This document shows, one piece after another, positions 1 to 5,341 of a stretch of DNA of 5,341 bases. The stretch comes from an uncultured Lachnobacterium sp. (lineage in GTDB: Bacteria; Bacillota; Clostridia; Lachnospirales; Lachnospiraceae): positions 1-5,341 of the forward strand of contig URYB01000202.1 in the NCBI GenBank assembly GCA_900552085.1, written 5' to 3'. Position numbers and translations under genes: made by a program. How positions within the stretch are numbered: the stretch's first letter is position 1; every line of letters begins with the position of its first letter. The notes under the pieces are model-generated. The model saw only the letters and a list, made by a program, of their open reading frames with translations. It made no database searches and had not been told where the DNA came from.

Positions 1-115
1 CGGTCTTTTCCGCAAGCCGAAGTCCGTCGGCATCGAGCATAATATCTTTTCTTCCCTGTAATCGTTTCGCTTTGTTCCACGAAGTTTCTCCGTGTCGTAT
101 AATATATAATCGCAT
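1..115 (-). CDS. Histidine phosphatase superfamily protein (phosphoglycerate mutase-like), 5' end only
   Basis: Only the first 38 codons are present, because the gene runs off the low-coordinate edge. The protein begins MRLYIIRHGETSWN. The RHGE motif at residues 7-10 is the catalytic signature of the histidine phosphatase (phosphoglycerate mutase-like) superfamily, and its His8 would be the phospho-acceptor. The following N14, R18, Q20-G21 and the D-x-x-L-x-x-x-G-x-x-x-A pattern to residue 35 also fit the family. The ATG at 115 is preceded by AGAGAGG (130-124) with an 8-nt gap. The gene has its own predicted promoter and follows the terminator of the gal genes, so it is probably a separate transcription unit. 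The substrate cannot be told from the N-terminus: members include phosphoglycerate mutases, alpha-ribazole phosphatases and broad-range sugar phosphatases. Family assignment is confident; specific function is unknown. Confidence 0.88.
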   Translation of the reverse strand, partial: MRLYIIRHGETSWNKAKRLQGRKDIMLDADGLRLAEKT

Positions 116-147
116 GTTGTATTCCTCTCTTACTGTTTTTCTTTTCG

Positions 148-175
148 ATTATAACATTTTTTCCCGGCTTGTAAA
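148..175 (-). promoter_or_regulatory. Predicted sigma-A promoter for the histidine-phosphatase gene
   Basis: Read on the minus strand there is TTTACA (175-170), a 16-bp spacer and a perfect TATAAT (153-148). The -10 is preceded by TG one base upstream (TGTTATAAT), so it is of the extended -10 type. Transcription would start near position 141, giving a leader of about 26 nt before the ATG at 115. It lies just downstream of the galT terminator, which fits the start of a new unit. Seen directly in sequence; activity is inferred. Confidence 0.72.
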
Positions 176-210
176 TAAGTGTGCGCTTGCCATACACTTT
201 CACGCCTGCC

Positions 211-251
211 ATAAAACAAAAGCAGGGATGCCTCGCGGCACCCCCACTTTT
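211..251 (-). terminator. Rho-independent terminator after galT
   Basis: On the minus strand, 251-237 pairs with 232-218 as a continuous 15-bp stem (three G-U wobbles), closed by the GNRA-type tetraloop GCGA at 236-233. The core is GGGGTGCC/GGCATCCC. The stem runs into a U-rich tail (TTTTGTTTTAT, 221-211). It begins 10 nt after the galT stop codon. The G-U pairs become A-C mismatches in the opposite direction, so it should work mainly for the gal transcript, and no gene on the plus strand needs it. Confidence 0.9.
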
Positions 252-260
252 TCTATGTAT

Positions 261-1796
261 TTATGCATTTACTTTATTGATAAAACGTTCAAATGCTTCT
301 CTTCCTTCTGCTGTGCATTTATACACACCGGCATCCTGAAGAACTTCATTGAACACAAGTCCGATCTCCTCATGAAGAATATCCATTACATTTTCCTCTG
401 TAATCTTATCATACTTTGGAAGGAAACCTTCTGCCCAATCTGCATGGGAAGCAAGTGTCTCGGTTGCACGAAGATCTTTTCCATTGACCAGCGCATCGGC
501 AAGTTCTGCCATCTCATCTTTGAGACGCGCCGGAAGTACTGCCAGTCCCATTACTTCAATAAGACCAATGTTCTCTTTCTTAATGTGATGCAGTTTTGCA
601 TGCGGATGGTATACGCCAAGCGGATGTTCTTCGGTTGTGATATTGTTACGCAATACCAGATCCAACTCGAAATCCTCTCCACGTCTGCGGGCAATTGGTG
701 TGATCGTATTGTGTGGTTCTCCGTCCGTCTCTGCAAATACAAATGCAGCTTCATCGGTGTAACCTCTCCACGCAAGAAGAATCTTATCGGCAAGTTCGAT
801 CAGACGCTCCTTGTCAGCTCCCGTGATACGGATAACGGACATTGGCCACTTTACGATACCTGCTTTGATATCTTCGAATCCGTCAAAATGTAATTCTTTT
901 TCCATCGGTGCCTTTGCCATGGCAAATGTGTAATGACCGCCCTGGAAGTGATCATGACTTAAAATCGATCCTCCTACGATTGGCAGGTCCGCATTCGAAC
1001 CAACGAAATAATGAGGAAACTGTGTCACGAAATCCAAAAGTTTTCCAAATGTTGCACGCTCAATTTTCATTGGTGTATGACAAGAATTGAACACGATGCA
1101 GTGCTCGTTGTAATACACATATGGAGAATACTGGAAATACCACTCACTGTTGTTGATCGTCACCGGAATGATTCTGTGGTTCTGTCTTGCCGGATGATTT
1201 ACACGGCCCGCATAACCTTCATTTTCTTTGCAAAGCTGGCATTTTGGATATGCACTCTGCTTTGCATTCTTTGCTGCTGCAATTGCCTTTGGATCTTTCT
1301 CCGGCTTGGAAAGATTGATTGTAATATCGAGTGTTCCAAACTCTGTATCTGTTGTCCACTTCTGATCCTTTTTGATACGCTGTCTGCGGATATAATTGCT
1401 GTCGCAGCTTAACTTGTAGAAATAATCGGTGGCTGCCTGTGCAGAGGTATTGTTGTACAGATCCCGGAATGTTTTGCGCACTTCGCTTGGACGTGCCACA
1501 AGGCATCCCATGATTTTGGTGTCAAAGAGATCCTTGTAAACAATGCTGTTCTCTTTCATGATTCCCAGCTCGTATGCATAGTCCATCATGTCAGAAAGGA
1601 TTCCTTCCAATGCATCCTCTGCCTCTTCCTGTGTCCAGTCCGGAAGATTTTCTACCTTTGCAAATGTTTCATCCTCGATGTCATCCACTGCAAAAAGCTC
1701 CAGCAGACGATTGATTGTATATACTTTATCCTCTGGATTTACCAGACCGGTTGTAAGACCGTATTTTACTAATTCTAAAATTCTCTCCTGAATCAT
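261..1796 (-). CDS. galT: UDP-glucose--hexose-1-phosphate uridylyltransferase (GalT, family 2)
   Basis: Cytoplasmic Leloir-pathway enzyme that exchanges galactose-1-phosphate with UDP-glucose to give UDP-galactose and glucose-1-phosphate. The 511-residue length and the signature DLPIVGGSILSHDHFQGG (residues 270-287) identify the family-2 GalT found mainly in Bacillota, not the roughly 350-residue family-1 enzyme with an HPH active site. His281, His283 and Gln285 in that block are the likely catalytic/binding residues. A Cys pair, CQLC (186-189), precedes a GYAGR stretch. I chose the ATG at 1796 because AAGGAG (1808-1803) sits 6 nt upstream. The longer reading from a GTG at 1817 overlaps the galK stop and translates the Shine-Dalgarno itself (LKKEYN). 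The gene follows galK by 14 nt, so the two are almost certainly co-transcribed, and it ends at the terminator. It appears intact. Confidence 0.97.
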   Translation of the reverse strand: MIQERILELVKYGLTTGLVNPEDKVYTINRLLELFAVDDIEDETFAKVENLPDWTQEEAEDALEGILSDMMDYAYELGIMKENSIVYKDLFDTKIMGCLVARPSEVRKTFRDLYNNTSAQAATDYFYKLSCDSNYIRRQRIKKDQKWTTDTEFGTLDITINLSKPEKDPKAIAAAKNAKQSAYPKCQLCKENEGYAGRVNHPARQNHRIIPVTINNSEWYFQYSPYVYYNEHCIVFNSCHTPMKIERATFGKLLDFVTQFPHYFVGSNADLPIVGGSILSHDHFQGGHYTFAMAKAPMEKELHFDGFEDIKAGIVKWPMSVIRITGADKERLIELADKILLAWRGYTDEAAFVFAETDGEPHNTITPIARRRGEDFELDLVLRNNITTEEHPLGVYHPHAKLHHIKKENIGLIEVMGLAVLPARLKDEMAELADALVNGKDLRATETLASHADWAEGFLPKYDKITEENVMDILHEEIGLVFNEVLQDAGVYKCTAEGREAFERFINKVNA

Positions 1797-1810
1797 GTTA
1801 TACTCCTTCT

Positions 1811-2980
1811 TTAGCACAATTTGGTAGGTCCATCACCGATAGAAACTACATAGAATTCCGGTGTTTTTCCAACTTTTTCCTGATAAGCTGCAGTAAGCTT
1901 CTCTTTGAATTCTTCCACTGCCTCATCCTTTACAATGCTGACGGTACATCCGCCGAATCCGCCTCCGGTAATACGGGAACCGATCACACCGGAAATCTTC
2001 CATGCCTCATCGACAAGTACATCCACCTCCGGGCAGGATGTCTCATAATCATCACGCAACGATACATGAGATGCATTCATCAGTTTACCAAATGTTGCAA
2101 GGTCGTTGTCCTTGAGTGCCTTTACTGCCTTGATGGTACGCTGGTTCTCATAAACTGCGTGTTTTCCTCTCTTGCGGGCAATCTCATCTTTGATTGCATC
2201 TTTGTGTGCTTCAAATTCTTCTTCCGTGAGATCACCAAGTGTCTTGATATCTACAACCGTCTGTAAATCTTTCAATGCCTGTGCGCTCTCATTTCTTCTG
2301 TCATTGTAAGCAGAAGTTACCAGACTGTGCTTTACCATACTGTTGGTGACCACAATCTTTGCGCCATCTAAGATGACTGGTGCATACTCGAAAGAAAGTG
2401 TTGAAGTATCCAAAAAGATTGCATGATCTTTCTTTCCCATAGCAGATGCAAACTGATCCATAATTCCACAATTACATCCATTGTAATTATTCTCGGAATA
2501 CTGTCCGATCAAAGCCAGATCCTGATTTGTCACATCGAATCCGTAGAGATCCTTTAACATATATCCGGTTACTACTTCCAGTGATGCGGAAGAAGAAAGT
2601 CCGGAACCGTTCGGGATATTACCAAACAATGCAATATCAAGTCCCTGCTCTAATTTCATGCCACGTCCTTCAAATGCCCACATAACACCCATTGGATAGT
2701 TGGTCCAGAGTCCGTCCGGATCCGGAGTAAATGCATCGAGAGAACTCTCAACGACACCCAGATCCTCAAAATTCATGGAATAAAAACGAAGCTTTCTGTC
2801 ATTTCTTTTTCTTGCAGCCATGTATGTACCGATGGTCAGTGCACATGGAAATACATGACCACCATTGTAATCTGTGTGTTCACCGATCAGATTCACACGT
2901 CCCGGTGCAAAATATACACGGATGTCTCCGTCCTCTCCATAGATTTCTTTGAACTTTGCCAATACCTCATTTGCAATCAT
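1811..2980 (-). CDS. galK: Galactokinase (GalK)
   Basis: ATP-dependent phosphorylation of alpha-D-galactose to galactose-1-phosphate, the entry step of the Leloir pathway, in the cytoplasm. The 389 residues match the usual length of about 380-400. GHMP-kinase landmarks occur in order: the galactokinase signature GRVNLIGEHTDYNGG (27-41), the ATP-binding PNGSGLSSSASLE (123-135), CGIMDQFAS (171-179) and the C-terminal ITGGGFGGCTVS (337-348). By analogy with studied galactokinases, Arg28 and Asp175 are the expected catalytic pair. The open frame extends upstream to 3055, but that part is Lys/Arg-rich and unlike the family. The ATG at 2980 has a strong AAGGAG (2993-2988) with a 7-nt gap. The gene is intact, preceded by its own predicted promoter and followed after 14 nt by galT. 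Confidence 0.98.
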   Translation of the reverse strand: MIANEVLAKFKEIYGEDGDIRVYFAPGRVNLIGEHTDYNGGHVFPCALTIGTYMAARKRNDRKLRFYSMNFEDLGVVESSLDAFTPDPDGLWTNYPMGVMWAFEGRGMKLEQGLDIALFGNIPNGSGLSSSASLEVVTGYMLKDLYGFDVTNQDLALIGQYSENNYNGCNCGIMDQFASAMGKKDHAIFLDTSTLSFEYAPVILDGAKIVVTNSMVKHSLVTSAYNDRRNESAQALKDLQTVVDIKTLGDLTEEEFEAHKDAIKDEIARKRGKHAVYENQRTIKAVKALKDNDLATFGKLMNASHVSLRDDYETSCPEVDVLVDEAWKISGVIGSRITGGGFGGCTVSIVKDEAVEEFKEKLTAAYQEKVGKTPEFYVVSIGDGPTKLC

Positions 2981-3012
2981 TTTTCTTCTCCTTTTCGAAA
3001 CATTTTTCTTTT

Positions 3013-3055
3013 TTGTGCCCAGCGCATTTTCTGTTAAAAAAAGCGCATCGCACAA
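3013..3055 (-). promoter_or_regulatory. Stem-loop in the predicted galK leader
   Basis: Paired segments are 3055-3050 with 3018-3013 (TTGTGC/GCACAA), then a 3x3 internal loop, 3046-3043 with 3025-3022 (GCGC/GCGC), a single T-T mismatch, and 3041-3038 with 3030-3027 (TTTT/AAAA), closing a 7-nt loop. It lies between the predicted transcription start (about 3071) and the galK Shine-Dalgarno (2993-2988), ending about 19 nt before the latter. The bases after it on the minus strand are A-rich, so it is not an intrinsic terminator. It may be an mRNA-stabilising leader hairpin or a protein-binding inverted repeat. I see no match to a known riboswitch. Confidence 0.42.
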
Positions 3056-3077
3056 CCGTTCATTACCTTATAAATTC

Positions 3078-3105
3078 ATTATACATGGTAAGAAAATGTT
3101 TGCAA
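3078..3105 (-). promoter_or_regulatory. Predicted promoter for galKT
   Basis: On the minus strand there is TTGCAA (3105-3100), a 16-bp spacer and a perfect TATAAT (3083-3078). The start site would be near 3071, giving a leader of about 90 nt before galK. The -35 matches TTGACA at only four of six positions, which is common where an activator helps. It overlaps the innermost of three spaced repeats (see the next entry). galKT can therefore be expressed apart from the upstream beta-galactosidase/galactanase genes, although no terminator is visible after the galactanase and read-through is also likely. Confidence 0.7.
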
Positions 3106-3149
3106 TACGCTTTTTTCATGTTGCAACATTCCAGAGAAAAAATGCAACA
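3101..3149 (-). promoter_or_regulatory. Three TRTTGCA direct repeats at 21-bp spacing: candidate regulator-binding array
   Basis: On the minus strand the heptamers TGTTGCA (3149-3143), TGTTGCA (3128-3122) and TATTGCA (3107-3101) are direct repeats, each exactly 21 bp (two helical turns) from the next. The last overlaps the -35 element of the galKT promoter. The middle copy is also the centre of a perfect 12-bp palindrome, ATGTTGCAACAT (3118-3129). Direct repeats about 21 bp apart that abut a weak -35 are the layout known for AraC/XylS-type activators. The palindrome alone would instead suit a dimeric repressor. The regulator gene is not in the window, so its identity is inference. Confidence 0.5.
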
Positions 3150-3162
3150 AAATTACATATTT

Positions 3163-4272
3163 TTATTTTTGAAAATCCCGGATCACCTCAAGGGTCGGCA
3201 ATGCATTACCTTCGTAATCAAACAATGCCTGATTTGCCCACTCATTTCCACATGGTCCCGGATCATTCATGTATTTTAAGGATGCAGGTGTTGCCCATCC
3301 AGAGCCCGGTACCGGAATCCATGCCGGCTCCCACCAGAAGAATCCTGCCCCTTTATCATCTGCGACATTTGCCACGCGGTTTAAGAAGTCTTTGGTAAAA
3401 TCAACCTGTCCCTGTACGGTCATCGGATACTCTACTTTTGCTGCGAGTTCCGGCTTTGTCGCATATCCTTTTCGCTCACTGTCTGTAAGCTTTTCATAAC
3501 TCTTGTAATCTTCCATGGTATGTCCCATGGATACTTCTGCGACAATCAGTTCCTTTCCATAACGGACTGCAATATCGTTCATATTGTCCTCGAGCATCTG
3601 CAGTGTTCCGTGCCAGAACGGATAATAAGACAGCCCGATATAATCAAAGTCCTCGCCTCTTTCCATGTAATGGTCGAACCAGTCACGATACAATGCATTG
3701 TTTCCACCATTGTCCAGATGAATCATAAGCGGAATATCTGCCTTTACCTCGCGGCAGGCACGGATTCCCGCGCTGACAAATTTTGCGACATTATCATAAT
3801 TCGGCAGCTGTCCTTCCGGCCACAGAAGTCCGTTGGAAAGTTCATTTCCAACCTGGATCATGGTTACATTCACACCGGCATCCAGTACTTTTTTCAGGGA
3901 ATCTTTTGTGAAATCATATACCGCTTTTTCCAGTTCTTCCACGCCGTAGGAAGCCCATGCCTTTGGCTTGATCTGTTTTCCCGGATCTGCCCAGAAATCA
4001 CTGTAATGGAAATTAAGTAGTACCCCCAGTCCGGCATCTGTCACGCGCTTTCCAATTGCGATTGTTTCTGCCAAATCGTTGTTTCCGGCACCGTAAGGCT
4101 CTCCGCTTTCTGACTTCGGGTCATTCCATAAACGAAGACGAATCGTGTCCACATCATATTTTTTCATGATGTCAAGAATGTCCATCTCCTGTCCATGATC
4201 ATAATATTTTGCTCCACAACGTTCCATCTCAAGAAGTGTGGATAAATCCATACCTTTTACAAATTTGCTCAT
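3163..4272 (-). CDS. GH53 endo-beta-1,4-galactanase (arabinogalactan endo-1,4-beta-galactosidase), no signal peptide
   Basis: Hydrolyses internal beta-1,4-galactosidic bonds of galactan (pectic type I arabinogalactan) or its oligosaccharides. The 369 residues are nearly all GH53 TIM-barrel: KGMDLSTL (5-12), TIRLRLWNDP (43-52), NFHYSDFWADPGKQ (87-100), the acid/base glutamate in QVGNE (Glu144), the likely nucleophile in VAEVSMG (Glu246), and FFWWEPAWIP (311-320). The catalytic fold begins at once after MSKFVKG, with no hydrophobic leader, lipobox or anchor, so the enzyme should stay in the cytoplasm, whereas many known GH53 enzymes are secreted. I chose the ATG at 4272 because AAAGGAG (4284-4278) lies 5 nt upstream. 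An in-frame ATG at 4290 would add only six residues that translate this RBS, and they form no signal peptide. It follows the GH2 beta-galactosidase by 38 nt, a typical operon spacing. Similar to the Bacillus GanB family. Confidence 0.95.
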   Translation of the reverse strand: MSKFVKGMDLSTLLEMERCGAKYYDHGQEMDILDIMKKYDVDTIRLRLWNDPKSESGEPYGAGNNDLAETIAIGKRVTDAGLGVLLNFHYSDFWADPGKQIKPKAWASYGVEELEKAVYDFTKDSLKKVLDAGVNVTMIQVGNELSNGLLWPEGQLPNYDNVAKFVSAGIRACREVKADIPLMIHLDNGGNNALYRDWFDHYMERGEDFDYIGLSYYPFWHGTLQMLEDNMNDIAVRYGKELIVAEVSMGHTMEDYKSYEKLTDSERKGYATKPELAAKVEYPMTVQGQVDFTKDFLNRVANVADDKGAGFFWWEPAWIPVPGSGWATPASLKYMNDPGPCGNEWANQALFDYEGNALPTLEVIRDFQK

Positions 4273-4310
4273 ATATACTCCTTTATCCATACATTACCTT
4301 TTGGTATCCG

Positions 4311-5341
4311 TTACATTCCCCGGAACCAGAATCTGAATTCTTTTCTTCCGGTCACATCCAGCAGATATTCCGGATGCACTTTTGCGCCCCAGCTGTCATC
4401 ACCGGAGACACCCATCTGCGCCTGTGCAATACGCACAACGGTATAGTGAACCGGCGGCAGTTCATATGCATGTGCCGCATTTTCCAGCTCGTGCGGTGTG
4501 TATGGCAATGCCGAAAATGAGAGTTCATCACCAAAGAAAAGCATGCCCCGTCCTCTCCGGTCCATTACTTTTGCATAGCGCACACCACATTTGTTTCCAT
4601 TCTCCTGTGGCACCAGATACTCAGCCATGTCAGCGACCTTACTTTCATAAAGTCCCATTTTGCCGCCGCGTTTACGATCCGCATAGGTTTCTTCTTTGCC
4701 AAGCCCATACCACTGCACGCGGTCATAATCTGCATCCAGCTTCATCATCACACCAAACTCCGGCATATCGCCAAGTTCCGCCACTGGATCATAGCCCAGC
4801 GCAACTTCCACCGTTGCATCACCGTACACACAATAGCTTAATGTACAGCTGCTCTTTGGTGTGGTCGGCATCTGGTATACATATGTGATCTTTACGCGCT
4901 CCGGCGTGGCTTCGATCACCGGATCGGTTGCTTCCACGCCCCAGCTTCCACGGTTTGACCGATACATGCTGGCAATTTTCCACTGCGCATAGCGTTGAAC
5001 CATTGCATTTCCCATATCGTTGTCCACCGGTGCTCTCCAGAAATTCGGAAGCGGCACGCTTTTTAACATTTCCTCACCTGCATATACATAGGATACCATG
5101 CCCGGTGACCCTTTTGCAAAGATTGCAGAGAAATTTTCTCCACGAACACCAACATTGTTGATTCCATCCACAAATGTCAGTTTCTTTTTGCAGTCATACG
5201 GCTGTACTTCCTGCTTATAAATCTGCTGGCCGAAAGCCACTTCATGTCCGGCTTTTGCCCATAACGTGTCTTCTTTCAGGCACACACTTACAACAATAAC
5301 AAATTCGCATTGTCTGCGCCCTTCCGCCGGATGCTGACTGG
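4311..5341 (-). CDS. lacZ: Beta-galactosidase, LacZ-type GH2, C-terminal part
   Basis: Releases terminal beta-linked galactose from lactose or galacto-oligosaccharides. Only the last 342 codons lie in the window. The frame stays open to the high-coordinate edge with no stop, so the gene starts outside, and any internal start (for example the GTG at 5285) would be an artefact. The fragment begins in the linker region (the AGHEVAFGQ block, near residues 30-38). It then covers the LacZ small-chain domain: NFWRAPVDNDMGN (99-111), QWYGLGKEETYADRKRGG (209-226), PQENGN (244-249), and the terminal MGVSGDDSWG (309-318), whose Trp matches the substrate-site Trp999 of E. coli LacZ. The catalytic glutamates of the TIM barrel lie outside the window. 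It leads the visible operon and would finish off the oligosaccharides made by the adjacent galactanase. Full-length relatives are around 1,000 residues. Confidence 0.94.
   Translation of the reverse strand, partial: SQHPAEGRRQCEFVIVVSVCLKEDTLWAKAGHEVAFGQQIYKQEVQPYDCKKKLTFVDGINNVGVRGENFSAIFAKGSPGMVSYVYAGEEMLKSVPLPNFWRAPVDNDMGNAMVQRYAQWKIASMYRSNRGSWGVEATDPVIEATPERVKITYVYQMPTTPKSSCTLSYCVYGDATVEVALGYDPVAELGDMPEFGVMMKLDADYDRVQWYGLGKEETYADRKRGGKMGLYESKVADMAEYLVPQENGNKCGVRYAKVMDRRGRGMLFFGDELSFSALPYTPHELENAAHAYELPPVHYTVVRIAQAQMGVSGDDSWGAKVHPEYLLDVTGRKEFRFWFRGM

Noticed and set aside
72..893. A 273-codon open frame on the plus strand
   Set aside because: It runs antisense through galT and across its terminator. 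Its translation is rich in Cys, Phe and His with no recognisable domain, and there is no convincing RBS or promoter. It is a shadow of the galT coding frame.
1797..1817. GTG start for galT at 1817, overlapping the galK stop
   Set aside because: The added seven residues merely translate the Shine-Dalgarno region. The ATG at 1796 is well placed behind AAGGAG.
2981..3055. A 25-residue N-terminal extension of GalK starting at 3055
   Set aside because: The extra residues are unlike galactokinases and overlap the leader stem-loop and the RBS. The ATG at 2980 has a well-spaced AAGGAG and gives the family's normal start.
3100..3118. Possible catabolite-repression (cre) site near TTGCAATACGCTTTTTTCA
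   Set aside because: It resembles the cre consensus, but the distance between the TGNAA part and the CG is one base too long, and the same bases belong to the 21-bp repeat array and the -35. Not supported as a cre site.
3119..3162. Terminator after the galactanase gene
   Set aside because: There are T-rich runs after the stop codon, but no stable GC-rich hairpin precedes them. The only good inverted repeat (3118-3129) has no loop and fits a DNA-binding site better.
3520..4020. A 166-codon open frame on the plus strand
   Set aside because: It lies wholly antisense to the conserved catalytic region of the galactanase, with no family resemblance, so it is a frame shadow.
4311..5285. A complete 324-residue protein starting at 5285
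   Set aside because: The frame is open to the window edge, and the upstream codons continue the GH2 sequence (EFVIVVS before VCLKEDT). The 5285 codon is an internal valine GTG, not a start.

Overview
The window looks like part of a Bacillota (Firmicutes) chromosome, most likely a gut-type Clostridia/Lachnospiraceae. The reasons are a moderate-to-low G+C content, strong AAGGAG-type ribosome binding sites, TATAAT promoters in A/T-rich gaps, and a family-2 galactose-1-phosphate uridylyltransferase of about 510 residues, a type typical of Bacillota. The genus assignment is inference only. Every gene I can support lies on the minus strand, so the biological order runs from the high to the low coordinates.

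Layout in the direction of transcription: (1) 5341-4311, the C-terminal third of an LacZ-type GH2 beta-galactosidase, cut by the window edge; (2) 4272-3163, a complete GH53 endo-beta-1,4-galactanase without a signal peptide, 38 nt downstream of it and with its own RBS; (3) a 182-nt gap (3162-2981) with a good promoter, three TRTTGCA repeats spaced exactly 21 bp apart, and a stem-loop in the predicted leader; (4) 2980-1811, galactokinase galK; (5) 1796-261, galT, with its RBS in the 14-nt gap after galK; (6) a 15-bp intrinsic terminator at 251-211; (7) an extended -10 promoter and the first 38 codons of a histidine-phosphatase (phosphoglycerate-mutase-like) gene, running off the low-coordinate edge.

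Together, genes 1-5 form a galactan/galactoside-to-Leloir module. GH53 cuts beta-1,4-galactan chains or oligosaccharides, the GH2 enzyme releases galactose, GalK makes galactose-1-phosphate, and GalT exchanges it with UDP-glucose. galE, a mutarotase, a transporter and a regulator are not in the window. The galactanase starts directly with its catalytic domain, so the scheme that best fits is uptake of galacto-oligosaccharides followed by cytoplasmic breakdown.

I found no CRISPR array, mobile element, tRNA or rRNA, and no clear sign of a wholly new system. The least ordinary parts are the regulatory gap in front of galK and the leaderless galactanase.
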